DNA of 64,000 bases from Rutpela maculata (Eukaryota; Arthropoda; Insecta; Coleoptera; Cerambycidae). Shown here piece after piece: positions 11,509 to 22,572 of the stretch. Under the pieces are notes generated by a model, which made no database searches, was not told the origin of the DNA, and saw only the letters and a list, made by a program, of their open reading frames with translations. The position numbers and the translations under genes were made by a program. Position 1 is the stretch's first letter. Each line of letters starts with the position of its first letter. Location of the stretch: positions 98,537,829 through 98,601,828 of the forward strand of contig OW386292.2 in the NCBI GenBank assembly GCA_936432065.2, written 5' to 3'.

Positions 11509-12299
11509 GTGTACTACACAGGAAGAGAAAAAGAATTTAAATTGGGTGACTTGACACAAACTAAATTGATTTTAGGTAAGCCTCGAAGACAACACACATT
11601 TTCATTCAATTTAGCATTCTCACTAAAAATTAAATAGGTCATTAATTGCTTATTACTTTTAAATTGTCAGTCAACTTTCTTGTGTTTCTAGTTTTAATGT
11701 TATAATGAAAATTATGACAACAAATTAAATGTCGTTATTTCTTGTCATGTGACACAAATCACCCAATCATTTTAACATTACACTGATAACACTATCCAAG
11801 GAAATTTTCAATCACTATGATAATACAATTATTTAACTTTAACCAATCTAATGCTGTGTTAAATTTTAGTAACTGTACTTTTACCAACTGTACTTTTAAT
11901 AAATAAATAATTGTTTTGTTGTGTTGCGACTTTTTGATTTTATGTTTTCAAAAAATGTTCTGACCGACATTGATATATACCTCATAATTTTATGACAATC
12001 TCAAGCACGTTGCTTGATAATAGCCCTCCGCCTTCGGCATCGGGCTATTACCAAGCAACATGCTTTCAATTGTCATAAAATTACCTCGTACATTATCAAT
12101 GTCCTAGGGATATTATAGCTGTTAATGTAAGCTGATAATAAGAAAAAGTAGTTTTGTCTTGACATGTGTTACAGATATTATGCAGATTAATAGCCGTGAT
12201 ATTAAGACCCTATTGGAAGCAGCTGACGAGTTTATGTATCATATGCAGCATGCCACCGATCGAGTTCGTTCTGCGAATAAAAAAAAAACGGACTTGTAA
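11509..12299 (+). CDS. Spliced 3' end of an unknown gene (two exons)
   Basis: Exon a (11509-11575, after ...CAACAG, before GTAAGC) encodes VYYTGREKEFKLGDLTQTKL followed by IL. Exon b starts at 12175 after TGTGTTACAG and runs to TAA at 12297-12299. Joining them after one base of a codon keeps the frame open and adds DIMQINSRDIKTLLEAADEF, then MYHMQHATDRVRSANKKKTDL. The 599-bp intron holds a large palindrome. The tail is helical, ending in a Lys-rich, nuclear-signal-like stretch. The family is not recognised, and upstream exons were not found. It could be a host gene or the accessory gene of a DNA transposon. Confidence 0.4.
11966..12103. repeat. Imperfect palindrome with ~60-bp arms
   Basis: Left arm 11966-12026 and right arm 12042-12103 pair over about 60 bp with few mismatches; shared blocks include AATTTTATGACAAT, GTTGCTTG and AATAGCCC. 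The spacer of about 15 bp is GC-rich. This is a MITE-like or cruciform-forming element within the putative intron 11576-12174. Confidence 0.75.
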
Positions 12300-12648
12300 G
12301 TTTGTATTGTTTTATTATTTTTTTTTTATTTAAAATTCTCAGAATTCATAATTTTTTTGTGCCAAGTGTGCCGCACTTGAAATTGATCCTTCTTTTAAAT
12401 ATTTATGGTCTAATTTGACTGAACTTTAATTATTTTACATAGAGCATGAAAAATTTTACATTAGGTAGATGTTTTCATAACTTTTTATGTACATTTTATT
12501 CTGGATTAAAGCAAATCAAATGAAATTTTAATTGAACATTTTATTTCGTTAGAGTGGGACACACTGTGAGTAAATGTAAAGAGTATGTAATATCAGAAAA
12601 ATTTAATCATTTATATCTGATTTTGTTGATTTGTCTTTTATAAATTAT
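12300..12648. other. AT-rich, nothing recognised
   Basis: Poly-T runs and AT-rich DNA between the putative gene tail and the gypsy LTR. No frame or motif could be supported. Confidence 0.5.
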
Positions 12649-12842
12649 TGTGTCATATATCGTCACATGTTTGTGCACATGCGCCCATTTTATCTACATT
12701 TCCGGAACCCCACTACAAAGTCTGTTTTTGCTACTACCCCATGGAGTTGAGATGTGTCACTCTCTATATGGACCCGATAAACAACAGTTATATATGGTAT
12801 AAGTGTATTATTTAAGTATAAACAATTGGCGACGAGGATGAA
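12649..12842 (+). repeat. Gypsy LTR end and primer-binding site
   Basis: A TGTGTCATATATCG...AAGTATAAACA stretch is followed by ATTGGCGACGAGGATG, a form of the TGGCGAC primer-binding sequence seen in many gypsy elements. An LTR end immediately left of the PBS fits. The 5' border of the LTR is uncertain because the second LTR was not found. Confidence 0.5.
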
Positions 12843-12898
12843 AATTCAATAAACGTGGGAAAACTATATAGAAAGTAAAAATATTTTATATTTCGTTC

Positions 12899-14620
12899 GT
12901 GATACACGTGGTTGAAAAGTTAGTAAATTTAGCTAACATTTTAAGCCCCATATATGCATTGTTATCTCAGAAAGGGGGAAATAAAAGCAATAAAATAGAG
13001 TGGAGCGAAAAATGTAAACGGGCTTTCATTCTAATAAAAAAGCTGATAACCCAAGATATCGTTTTAGGTCACTTTGATCCTAATAAATAAATTGTTCTAG
13101 TAACCGATACATCAAATGATGGAATATCAGCCATATTGTACCACAGGGAGAAAATTGGAGAAGAGCGTCCCATAGGATGTGCTCCCAGAATATACGCCAC
13201 GGCAGATGGAAATATGTCAACTCTAGAACGCGAAGCAGGAGCTATTATTTTTGGATTAAGGTATTTTGAACAGTACTTACTAATAGTCAACTTTATTATC
13301 AGGATCCTTGGTAGGATTTTTTGGTGAAAACAAAAGTATACGCAGAGACAGAGGGACAGGTTACTACGATGGGCAATATACATGACAGGTTTCGACTATA
13401 AAATAGAATACATTCGAGGTAAGGAAAATTATTTTGCGGATTGTTTATCTAGATTACCTGATGACACCACAGATACGAACGTAGGTAACATTGACTCGGA
13501 AAGTTACTTAAATTTTGTGTCCAGTTCACTAGAGTGGCCAAAAGACAACAAGCTGATAGCTTTGAAACCAAAAAGGATGAAACGCTGGTGAGAATTCTAG
13601 AGTATATAAAATTTGGATGGCCAAACAGATGCGACGAAGACGAAAAATGTTTTTTTAACAAGAGAGAAGAGCTATTCGAGGAAAACGGTTGTTTGACGTG
13701 GGGTTACAGAGTCGTAATTCCCAAGAAATTAAGGAAACGTATGCTAGAAGAACTGCATATAAGTCATTTAGGTATTTTAAAAACTAAATCTGTTGCCAGA
13801 TCATACTTGTGGTGGCCGAAATTAGACGAGGATATAGAGATGGCTATCGAATCATGCATCTCGTGTCTAAAAAACCACGGGGATCCTCCCAAAATTACAT
13901 TGACACCTTGACCATTACCTAAATTGGTCTGGGAAAGAGTGCACATGTACTTTCTAGACCCAATAAGAGGACAAATGTTTTTAATCATGACCAACACTTA
14001 CTCTAAATGGCCGGAAATATTTTACATGCTGAACATAACGAGCAACGAACTAGAAAAAGTAAGAGAGGCCTTCGCTAGGTTTGGAATACTTTCAGTAGTA
14101 TGTACTGATAATGGACGATCTTTTGTATCGAACAAAATGGAACTTTTTTCAGCGCAAATGGTATTAAACATGTGACCATCTCGCCCTTCAATAGTCAAAG
14201 CAATGGTGCGGCAGAAAACAATGTCAAAACGCTTAAGTCCAAAATAAAGCGGCACTGGAAGATCTTAAAATTGTAAATACTTCAATGGAGGTACTAATGT
14301 CATCTTTTTTGTTAAATTACAGGAATACATAACACACTGTACAACTAAAACCACCCCAGCACAGTTGATGTTCAGAAGGAAAGTCAGAACGAGGTGGGAC
14401 TTAATAAAACCAGAGGCGACACTCTCTCACAAAGAGGAGGTAGAAAAAGCAGAGAGAGAGATGGTTAAAGCCCAACAAAGACAAATTGTGGCGAAAGGTG
14501 CTAGAAACAGAGATTTTGAAGAAGGGGAGAGAGTATTTAGTTCGAGATTACAGAGAAACCAACAAGAAACTTTGGATGGAAGCAACCGTGGAAAAGAAAA
14601 TAGGTAAATCAAACAAACAA
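12899..14620 (+). pseudogene. Gypsy remnant 2: RT tail, RNase H and integrase
   Basis: Right after the PBS region, pol fragments begin at the RT/RNase H junction: LANILSPIYALLSQKGGNK and WSEKCKRAFILIKKLI. RNase H continues with LVTDTSNDG (frameshifted), EREAGAIIFGLRYFEQYLL and MTGFDYKIEYIRGKENYFAD. The integrase follows: ELHISHLGILKTKSVARSYL, WWPKLDEDIE and CISCL for the zinc region, then TYSKWPEI and VVCTDNGRSF for the core, and after shifts SPFNSQSNGAAENNVKTLK. The C-terminal part is 14365-14607. Gag, protease and most of RT are absent. Confidence 0.8.
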
Positions 14621-14948
14621 GGTTCCGAATACAGAAATACGATACAAAAATAAATCGCAGGTTAATTTGAACGCTGTAAATGTACCAGTCAGAATGGTTC
14701 GTTCTACACGTAATGTATTAGCAATAAAATATAATGACTTTGAGATTTATTGAATTCGTGTAATTTAAGGTTCAGGGTGCTCAAGAAGGTCTCACAACAC
14801 AGTGTTATTCTATTATTGTTCAAAACATTTGTGATGTAAATATTTCTATTATACTACAAACATTCGTAATTTAATTTGTGTAAAAGAAAATATATATACA
14901 TCTGTAAAACTTGTCCAGTTTGCTTTCTTTCAACATTAACAAAACAAA
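14621..14948. other. Gypsy 2 3' non-coding DNA, no gene
   Basis: AT-rich sequence with no frame and no LTR copy of 12649-12830 recognised. Confidence 0.45.
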
Positions 14949-15617
14949 CATAACTACATTTCATTGCAATTTAACAAACATCCCCTAGGTAACCATTTTC
15001 TTGAAAGTAAACCCTGCTCAAAATTTCTTGGACAAAACATTGATTGCAAGTTAAAATTCAACGAACACATTAAAATACTTAGTAACAAACTAGCATCCGG
15101 AACCTACGCTATCAGAGTGATCACAAATGAACTGGGTTATGCAGTTCTAAAACTGCTTATTTTTCACTAATAGAATCACACTTAAGATGTGGCATTGCCT
15201 TTCTGGGGCGCATGCAGTAAATATCTTATACAAACAATATTCGTACTTCAAAAACGTGCTATTCGCTACCCGTACAAAACTAGAATTCGTGAATCATGTA
15301 AGCCACTGTTCTTGACACATGGAATTTTCACTGTCATATCCATTTACATTCTAAAAATAGTTTGTTTAGTTCATAAGCATAGAAGTAATATCATAAGTAC
15401 TCCCTCCATACATGTAACTCGGCAAGTCAATAACGTTGCTCTGCCAATTCCCAGGTCCTCCCTAGTCAACGATTCAATTATTTACAATGGCTATAAGATG
15501 TTCAATCACTTACCAATTCATATTAAAGAAATGAGCTCAAATAAAAACTTCAGAAAGTTGTTTATATTAAAAAAAAAAAATAATTCAAATTTCTCTCTCT
15601 CACTCATCAATTATTAA
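14949..15617 (+). pseudogene. LINE ORF2 C-terminal part (CR1/Jockey type)
   Basis: Two plus-strand frames make up the region downstream of the RT palm: KFLGQNIDCKLKFNEHIKIL with LASGTYAIRVI, then FWGACSKYLIQTIFVLQKRA. This continues with IRESCKPLFLTHGIFTVISI, YILKIVCLVHKH and FNHLPIHIKEM, ending KNFRKLFILKKKN before the stop. The same block order is seen in the intact LINE ORF2 ending at 56929. A stop separates the two frames near 15170, and the RT catalytic half is missing. Confidence 0.8.
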
Positions 15618-16226
15618 ACACGGGGGCCCGCTAGATATGTTGGCTTCCCAGAGGCCTGCCAGAGATGTTGACACACATTTTTTCCCTCTACTTATCAGTT
15701 ATTAAGCGTGGGGACCTGCCAGAGATTTTGCCAAAGTTTTTTTTTCAAATTTCTCCTCCCCGCTCATCTATTATTAAACGCGGGCCCCGTCAGGGATTTT
15801 GGATTCCCAGGGGCCTGCCAGAGATATTGACAAACATTTTTGTCCCTCCGCTCATCAATTATGAAGCGTGGGGGCCCGCCAGAGATGTTGGCTCCTGAGG
15901 GGCCTGCTAGACATTTTGCCAAATTTTTTTTTTCAAATTTCTCCTCCCCGCTCATCAATTATTAAGCCCGGGGCCCGCCAGAGATGTTGGCTTTCCAGGG
16001 GCCTGCCAGAGATGTTAACAAACATTTTTTTCCCTCCGCTCATCAATGATTAAGCGTGGGGGCCCGCCAGAGATGTTGGCTCCTGAGAGGCCCGCTAGAG
16101 ATTTTGCCAATTTTTTTTTCAAATTTCTCCCTGCTATTAAGCGCGGGGCCTGCGAGAGATGTTGACAAAAAAATTCTTTTCACATTTCTCCCCCACGCTC
16201 ATCAATTATTAGGCACGTGGGCCCTC
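15600..16226. repeat. Tandem array, ~90-bp units paired into ~180-bp dimers
   Basis: The anchor CTCATCAATTATTAAGCGYGGGG recurs at about 15602, 15691, 15762, 15851, 15951, 16039, 16132 and 16198. Units alternate: type one continues with GCCCGCCAGAGATGTTGGCT, and type two has AGAGATTTTGCCAAA followed by poly-T and TTTCTCC. About seven and a half units are present. The first unit includes the stop codon of the LINE frame ending at 15617. Confidence 0.85.
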
Positions 16227-16415
16227 CAGTGGATCCATGATTTGATGCGAGAGCCTGTATGCGATACCGGTGTCGTGCAGCATCCTGGCCATGACAATGC
16301 GGAAGCGGAAACTAAAAGTATTAGAACACAAATTTATGCGCCTCATTTCAGACTCTGATAGGTACACCTCCTTCAGAGATCTCTATGAGATGGGAAAACA
16401 ATATGAGCCCTAATC
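16227..16415 (+). pseudogene. Jockey-like LINE fragment
   Basis: One frame reads MTMRKRKLKVLEHKFMRLIS, then DSDRYTSFRDLYEMGKQYEP. This resembles the post-RT C-terminal block of Jockey elements, where a lineage-typical LxxxQNKxLRxI motif is followed by Asp/Arg/Tyr. It is too short to place further. Confidence 0.45.
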
Positions 16416-16419
16416 TCGA

Positions 16420-17960
16420 TGCTAACGAAAAATTTAATAATTTTTTGGAAATTTTCCTACATTATTTTGAAATAGCATTTCCTCTAAAAAGCAAAAAATT
16501 CAGTTTAAAAAAAAATTAATGAGTGTATAAAACCTGCTTTAAATATATCTGGCCGGCGACTAAAAGTATTATATGAATTAACCTTGACAGGAGATGAGCA
16601 AGTAAAGTTTCACTATAAAAAGAATAAAAAAATGTACAGAAAGCTACTAGACAAGGCAAAAAAGATGTACTGTGAGTTACTTTTGGCAAATTCTCATAAC
16701 AAATCAAAGACAGCATGGAAAACCATTAAACCTAATAAATACACAACAAAAATATAACAGAATATAAGTTGTAAAGTGTAAGTGTAAAAACCTGACCACT
16801 CAATTATCAGTGATCCTGAATATGATAATTTCTTTAATAACATTCCCTCACTTCTTTTGGAAGCAAACATTACAGAAAACATCTTACCCACCTTTAAGCT
16901 TAAAAGTAATATTCAATCACTTTGAATCTGCTAATGAATTAGAGATAATAAACATCATTAAACAATTAAAAAACTCAAATTCAGCTGGAGATAACAATGT
17001 AAGCACAAACCTGTTAAAAAAATGTATGTATCAAATTGTTAAACCTTTAACTGAATTACTAAGCTGTTCACTCAATGAAGGTGCATTCCCAGATAAATTG
17101 AAAACGGCAAAAATTTTACCACTACATAAATCTGGCGACAAAACCAAACTGGAAAATTTTAGACCAATATCTTTATGAAACTCTATTTCAAAAACATTTG
17201 AAAAATTAAGTTTTTTTTATAAACATAAGCTCTTTTAATCTCTTTCAGTTCAGTTTTCGTAAAAGTTTGTCTACTATAAGTGCCATAACAGAATTTTTTA
17301 ACATGTACAAAAATCTGGAGAAAAAAATAATAGGCATATTCCTAGATTTAAGTAAAGCATTCGACCTAATTGACCACAAAATTCTTCTGAATAAATTAGA
17401 AAGATATGGTATAAGAGGAACACCTCTAATGTGGCTCACTAGTTACCTTCAGTAGAATACAATACGCTGACATTTGTGGTCATAAATCCAGTCTCCTGCC
17501 CTCTACTGTTGGTGTACCACAAGGTTCTATTTTAGGTCCGCTTTTATATATAATTTATGTAAATTATTTTCATGTGTCAAATTCTCTCGTGTATGCTGAT
17601 GACACTACTATCCTTTGCGTCTGAAGCAAATGCCAATTCTGTTGTTAAGGAAGCCAATTTGCAATTAAAAGAAGCTAATAACTAATTTATTCAAAATAAG
17701 TTACTGCTAAATAATAAGAAATCCGTAGCTTTGAAATTTAGTTTAGCTAGAAAACCATTCGATCATAGCCTGTTAATCTGGTTTTAAAGATGGAAGCCTT
17801 AAGCAAGAAAATGTAAACAAATTTTTAGGTGTACATATCTCAGCTAATTTAACTTGGACAACCCACATTGAGGAAACCTGCAAAAAGATCGCGCCGGTGT
17901 AATGTTATAAATCAGTTGAGAAAAGTGATCGACAGATCTGTATTCTTAATGTATTACCAC
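16420..17960 (+). pseudogene. Decayed CR1/Jockey-type LINE reverse transcriptase
   Basis: Fragments in order: a pre-RT basic region (16420-16800); LEIINIIKQLKNSNSAGDNN with LKTAKILPLHKSGDK and ENFRPISL (16810-17178); SFRKSLSTISAITEFF-like sequence; IIGIFLDLSKAFDLIDHKIL (17267-17455); GVPQGSILGPLLYIIYVN; and VYADDTTILC near 17600. LGVHISANLTWTTHI follows near 17830. All RT catalytic motifs are recognisable, but at least four stops or frameshifts separate them. A gypsy integrase begins abruptly at about 17995. Confidence 0.85.
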
Positions 17961-17994
17961 ACTTACTTCCACTCAGTGATTTCTTATGGCATTA

Positions 17995-18698
17995 TAGGCT
18001 GCGTAACCAATTTTTAAACGAACTTCATACTGCACATTTAGGAATAAGTAAAACCAAAGCATTAGCTAGGAGTTATCTTTGGTGCCCCCAACTGGATTAG
18101 AACATAGAAAACCTGGTAAAGTCATGTGACGCATGCTTGTATCAAAGAGCAAGCCTAAAATCACAATTTACCTCTTGGGAACCAGAGACGAGACCATGGA
18201 CAAAGGATTCATGCTGATTATCTGGGCCCGATAAGAGGTAAATATTTTCTCTTGATTGTTGACGCTTATACGAAGTTCCCAGAAGTGTATACGGTAAACA
18301 CAATGTCTGCGGAGGAGATGGTAGAGAAACTGAGGGACTGTTTCGCAATATTCGGACTCCCAGCTATTCTGGTAACGGACAACGGTACACTAATGTTCAG
18401 CAGAAGCATAAGGACAAGATTTGACATGCTGAGATCAAAAAGTCAGGAAGGAAACACAAATAATAAAATAAAAGGAAACATGCAGGAAGCTCAGGAGAAA
18501 CAAAGAAGTCATGATAGCAGAAGTTATGTTAGAAATGTTGAAAATGGGGAGAAAGTTATGATAAGAGACTATAGGAAGGTTAACAGAAAAACATGGACTC
18601 CGGCAGAAGTATTCAAGAAAATAGGGAAGACGACGTATCTATGTGAGACCGAAGAACATCAAAGGTGGAAAAGACACGTAAATCAGATAATCAAATGA
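17995..18698 (+). pseudogene. Gypsy remnant 3 integrase, core internally deleted
   Basis: The zinc domain reads LNELHTAHLGISKTKALARS, then YLWCPQLD and KSCDACL. The core begins FLLIVDAYTKFPEVYTV and reaches ILVTDNGT, the second catalytic Asp. It then jumps directly at about 18393 to FSRSIRTRFDMLRSK, which belongs to the integrase C-terminal region; the catalytic Glu and the NGAAE block are gone. The tail GEKVMIRDYRKVNRKTWTPA and the end at about 18698 are normal for this gypsy type. Confidence 0.8.
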
Positions 18699-19372
18699 GG
18701 AGCAGAGCAACGGCAGCAGCAGACAGGACACGGCAGAAGGCACATGGATCGGCAGCAAAGTAAGTAGGGTAGCAAGTAGAGCCAATCTTATATGTGTACC
18801 GCTAATAAATGGACATTAAATGACAGACACTGTAGATATATATGACTCTAGTAAAGCAAGTGACAAAGACACAAATAGTGTTGTTAACAGCGGAAATATA
18901 AACACTGTAGGTTGCCAAGTCCTAATATGAACAATATTTTCCACAGGGAGAACGAAGCCAACACCCAGGAGAGGGACTTAGCAAGTAGCATGCCATGCAG
19001 GAAGGAAGCAAAGGGGCAACGCAGTCGGCAAGGAAATTATGAGAACGAGGCAGAGAGCGATGGCGACAAAGCCCAGCTAGCGAGAGAGAGCAAGCTAAGG
19101 AGAGAAGTCAAGAGACCAAAATATTTCGACGACTTCGTATTAGGTTAAACTCACACACTCGAGGTTATTTTCTTTTTTTTTCTGTCCAAATGTATTGTAA
19201 AAATATAACGGTTAGGTAAATTACAAGATTACATTTGTTAGTTAGCTAATGGAGTTGGTAATTACAAAATTAGGAAATTAGGAATTGATGCAGATTAGGG
19301 CTAACTAAAATGTTTAGAGTTTTGACCAATGCACTGCACAGCTGTTAGAGTTAAAAACTGAAAGGGAGGTGT
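18699..19372 (+). other. Gypsy remnant 3 3' region with polypurine tract
   Basis: A short basic frame (18912-19148) encodes KEAKGQRSRQGNYENEAESD-like sequence and ends FDDFVLG. The region closes with AAAGGGAGGTG at about 19362-19372, a good polypurine tract, directly followed by TGTGACGTATGAG. Confidence 0.5.
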
Positions 19373-19587
19373 GTGACGTATGAGTACAGCGAGTGCGCAG
19401 GCTCCACACGGAGGAATGACGAGACTCTTTCTCGCTTCGGAATCGTCAAGGGACTCACACGTATGCACGCACGCTACGAAAATTGTAATAAGCCAATTTG
19501 GATGATAAAACTAGTAGAACCGACCTTATAGAGTTATTGGAGAGACGTCACCAACTCCTAGTAAGTAAAAGGGCGTTTGTTACAATA
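19373..19587 (+). repeat. Gypsy remnant 3, 3' LTR (approximate)
   Basis: The sequence starts TGTGACGTATGAGTACAGCG immediately after the polypurine tract and may end near ...GCGTTTGTTACA. A TG...CA LTR of about 215 bp fits, but no 5' partner exists in the window, so the right end is a guess. Confidence 0.5.
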
Positions 19588-20100
19588 AGGTTTCATGACA
19601 ATTTACCTGGTTTGGGCTAGTTTAACTCTTTTATGCTAAGGCATCCAAATTTAATCATTCAGTTAGCTGAGAATACAAAAAAGTCAGAGCAGACATAACA
19701 CGAAGTTGTAGATACATATTTCTCTGAATTGAAAAAATCTTTAAAATATGGTTCTCCATCTAACATCATAAATTATGACTCTCTATGCTATTATTGTGTA
19801 TGAAAATTTATTAAATGTAAGAAAACATTGTGAGGACTGCATAACTCATGAAGATATTCATAATACTCGATCTAGGTATAACCCAGTAAACATCATCAAA
19901 GATTAAAAAAAAAACATAAAATCGGCATTCAATATTTCAATAAACTTCCCCTGACACTCGAAAACTTTCCGTTTAATAAATTTAAAAACCATCTGAAATT
20001 AATTCTGTCAACAAACAGTCTGTACAGCATTGAAGACTTCAATAGGCTCTGTATGGAAAATGGTGACATTTCAAATATTAGTATATATTTATTAACTTAA
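19588..20100 (+). pseudogene. LINE ORF2 3' end (copy 1 of the repeated block)
   Basis: From about 19905 one frame reads KIGIQYFNKLPLTLENFPFN, then KFKNHLKLILSTNSLYSIED and FNRLCMENGDIS to TAA at 20098-20100. This matches the closing block (YSIDEYL) of the intact LINE at 52856-56929. The upstream part to 19600 is more decayed. From 19806 onward the sequence is shared with 31520-31814 and 31871-32165; upstream of 19806 only this copy continues as LINE, so this junction looks ancestral. Confidence 0.75.
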
Positions 20101-20227
20101 ACTATTTATATAAACAACTTCAATTAAATATTTTATTGTTCTTATATTGTTTGTCTTTTATTGTCTGTTGTGTACTTCCATAATACCAAAATTGTTTATA
20201 TTTATGGTGTCCTTATTGCATATATCG

Positions 20228-22190
20228 TTACAGGTTACACAAGACTTCTATGACGTGTGACTTAACTATATGATGGCTGAACGTAGACTGTCCGTGATAA
20301 TCTCGTACCATGACGCTGTCTTTTATTTGAAACTCTCGGTACCTTTTGCTCTTACCCTTGTAATCTCGTTGCGAAAGGTTTTCTTGACATCCTGGGTTTT
20401 CCTTCAGAAGCGAGAGTCTTGTTCTGATTTTTCTATTGAACACAGTTCCGACAGTGATTTTTGGGTACTTGCATGTGAAGTGTTACGGTAGGTTATCAAA
20501 AATTGTGAAATCAAGGTAGATAGTGGTACACCATCATTCCTTCTTCTACAGCAGCTTTAATCTTGTTTTTAAATGTCTTGACACTGTTCTCGGCTGCGCC
20601 ATTACTCATAGGATGGAAAGGAGGACTGGTTACGTGTTTAATACCATTTTTGTTAAAGAAACGTTGAAGGTGGTTTGATGTAAATGGAGGTCCATTATCC
20701 CTAACCACTGTCACGGGTAAGCCGAAACTTGCAACCCATTTCGACTAGGAATCGACTAACACCAAACATTGTTTGTTCTTTATTTTACAAAAATCAATAT
20801 GAATGCGTTCAAACATTTTACTCGTTCTTGGCCAGGGGGTTCGTTCATTTTAGGCGGATCTTGTCTGGTTTTCAAGCAAGAAATACAGCCTTTTATTAGC
20901 TCTTCAATTTCTGTATCTATTCTAGGCCAGTATACCGCAAATCTAGCCAAAGACTTACAGCGAACTACACCAGGATGGCTGGCATGCAGTAGCTCCAACG
21001 TTTGCTATCGCAGCTGTTTAGGCATTACTATTCTGTGGCCCCACATCAAGATTTCATGATCTGTGTAAAGCTCCATACGTATATGAAAACAAAGCAAAAT
21101 GTATTTTCATACGTGGTTTGGCCACCTGTCTTTACTCACGTATCTGATAACTTCTGTTGGCTCTGCATCTAATTTGGTCATTTTCCTCACCATCTGATTG
21201 TCTATTGGCCAAGATTCCACCGATTCGGTGAAGTATATATGACGCTCTACCTGCAGCTTCTTCGGATGTTACAATGGTGTTCAGTGGTGCTCTAGACATG
21301 TAGTCAGCGACAGAGTTCTCTGACCCTTTTATATATTCAATTTTGTAGTTAAACGACGAGAGAAAAATTGCCCATCTTTGAAGTTTATTTGCAGACATCT
21401 GTGGAATGCTGCGATGTTCACAGAAAAGAGCTGTTAATGGCTTGTGGTCTGTCCTCAGTATGAAGAAATTACCACAGAGATAATGATACAATTTATTTAC
21501 AGTAAAGTAGATCGCAAGAGCCTCTCTCAGGATAGTACTTAACTTTTTTTTACTGGGCATTAAAGTACGAGACACACAGGTGACTATGCGCTCCTCTCCG
21601 TTAATAATATGTGATAGAACACCACTAACGCCATTTTGTGATACGTCGGTCGTAACTACTATTGGTACTTTTGAATCAAAGTGTACTAGACAACTATCTG
21701 AAGCTATAATTTCTTTTACTTTGGTAAAACATTCTTGTGACCAAACAAATTTCTGATTACTTTTTAATAAATCATACCATAGGTGACAAAATGTCTGCTG
21801 CATTAGGCATAAATTTATGATAATAATTTACCAAACCTGTGAATGATCTTACTTGGGACTGATCGTTTGGTTGGGGTGCATCCAACTGACTTTTCCTTTT
21901 GTTTTCTTAAGTCCATCTTTCTTTATAACGAATCCCAAATATTCAATTTCATCCTGGAAGAAGGCACATTTTTCTTTTTTTACAGTTAAACCAGCTTCCT
22001 CCAGTTTGTTTAATACCTTTTCCAGATTCTCCATGTGATTTTCGTCCGTAACACCAGAGATTACTAGGTCATCTACGAAAATTTCAACAAAATCCATACC
22101 TTTAAATAGCTTCTCCATTTCTCTTTGGAAAATACTCGTAACACATACGATACCAAATTCGACGTACTCTATACAGGCATATCTGTGAAG
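20228..22190 (-). pseudogene. Gypsy pol, copy 1 (RT palm to integrase)
   Basis: On the minus strand: RT from VTSIFQREMEKLF, with the catalytic box FVEIFVDDLVISG (21849-22190); RNase H with IVVTTDVSQNGVSGVLSHII, LREALAIYFTVNKL, ILRTDHKPL and IEYIKGSENSVADYM (21132-21803); integrase zinc region ELLHASHPGVVRCKSLARFA with CISCL (20780-20998); core VVRDNGPPFTSNHLQRFF and SNGAAENSVKTFK (20511-20714); and C-terminal part to 20228. The first half of RT, protease and gag are missing. Compared with copies 2 and 3, a 2-bp shorter AT run near 21234 shifts the RNase H end. A stop precedes the zinc domain. Confidence 0.85.
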
Positions 22191-22572
22191 TTAGCAACGC
22201 GTTTTCAGCAAAGCGCCCCGGCAACGGCCAGTAACGGAACTAAGTTTTGAGGCAAAATTCGAATTATCATTAGAAAATCATAAATTTAGTACCTATTTAG
22301 TACATGAAATACTTTTGTTCATTAACTGTGACAAAATACGACAAAATACATGTTAAATATGACATTGCAGCTAAGTCACATGTAAACAAAATTAAACTGA
22401 TATAACATAAAATACCTATATATACGAACTGTGTCTTCGGCCTAACAATATGACAAGTAACATTATTTTATATTACACAATAGAGTAAAATGGAAGCCAT
22501 TATAACACTGCAATAAACCATCTGCAGTTGAAAAACGAAAATTGAAAAAATATATAAAACAAAAATTTTTTT
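22191..22572. other. Non-coding link between gypsy pol and satellite, copy 1
   Basis: This AT-rich link is shared in inverted form with 29045-29426 and with 34259-34640. It includes GCGCCCCGGCAACGGCC near 22210 and ends at the first satellite unit. No coding frame. Confidence 0.6.
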
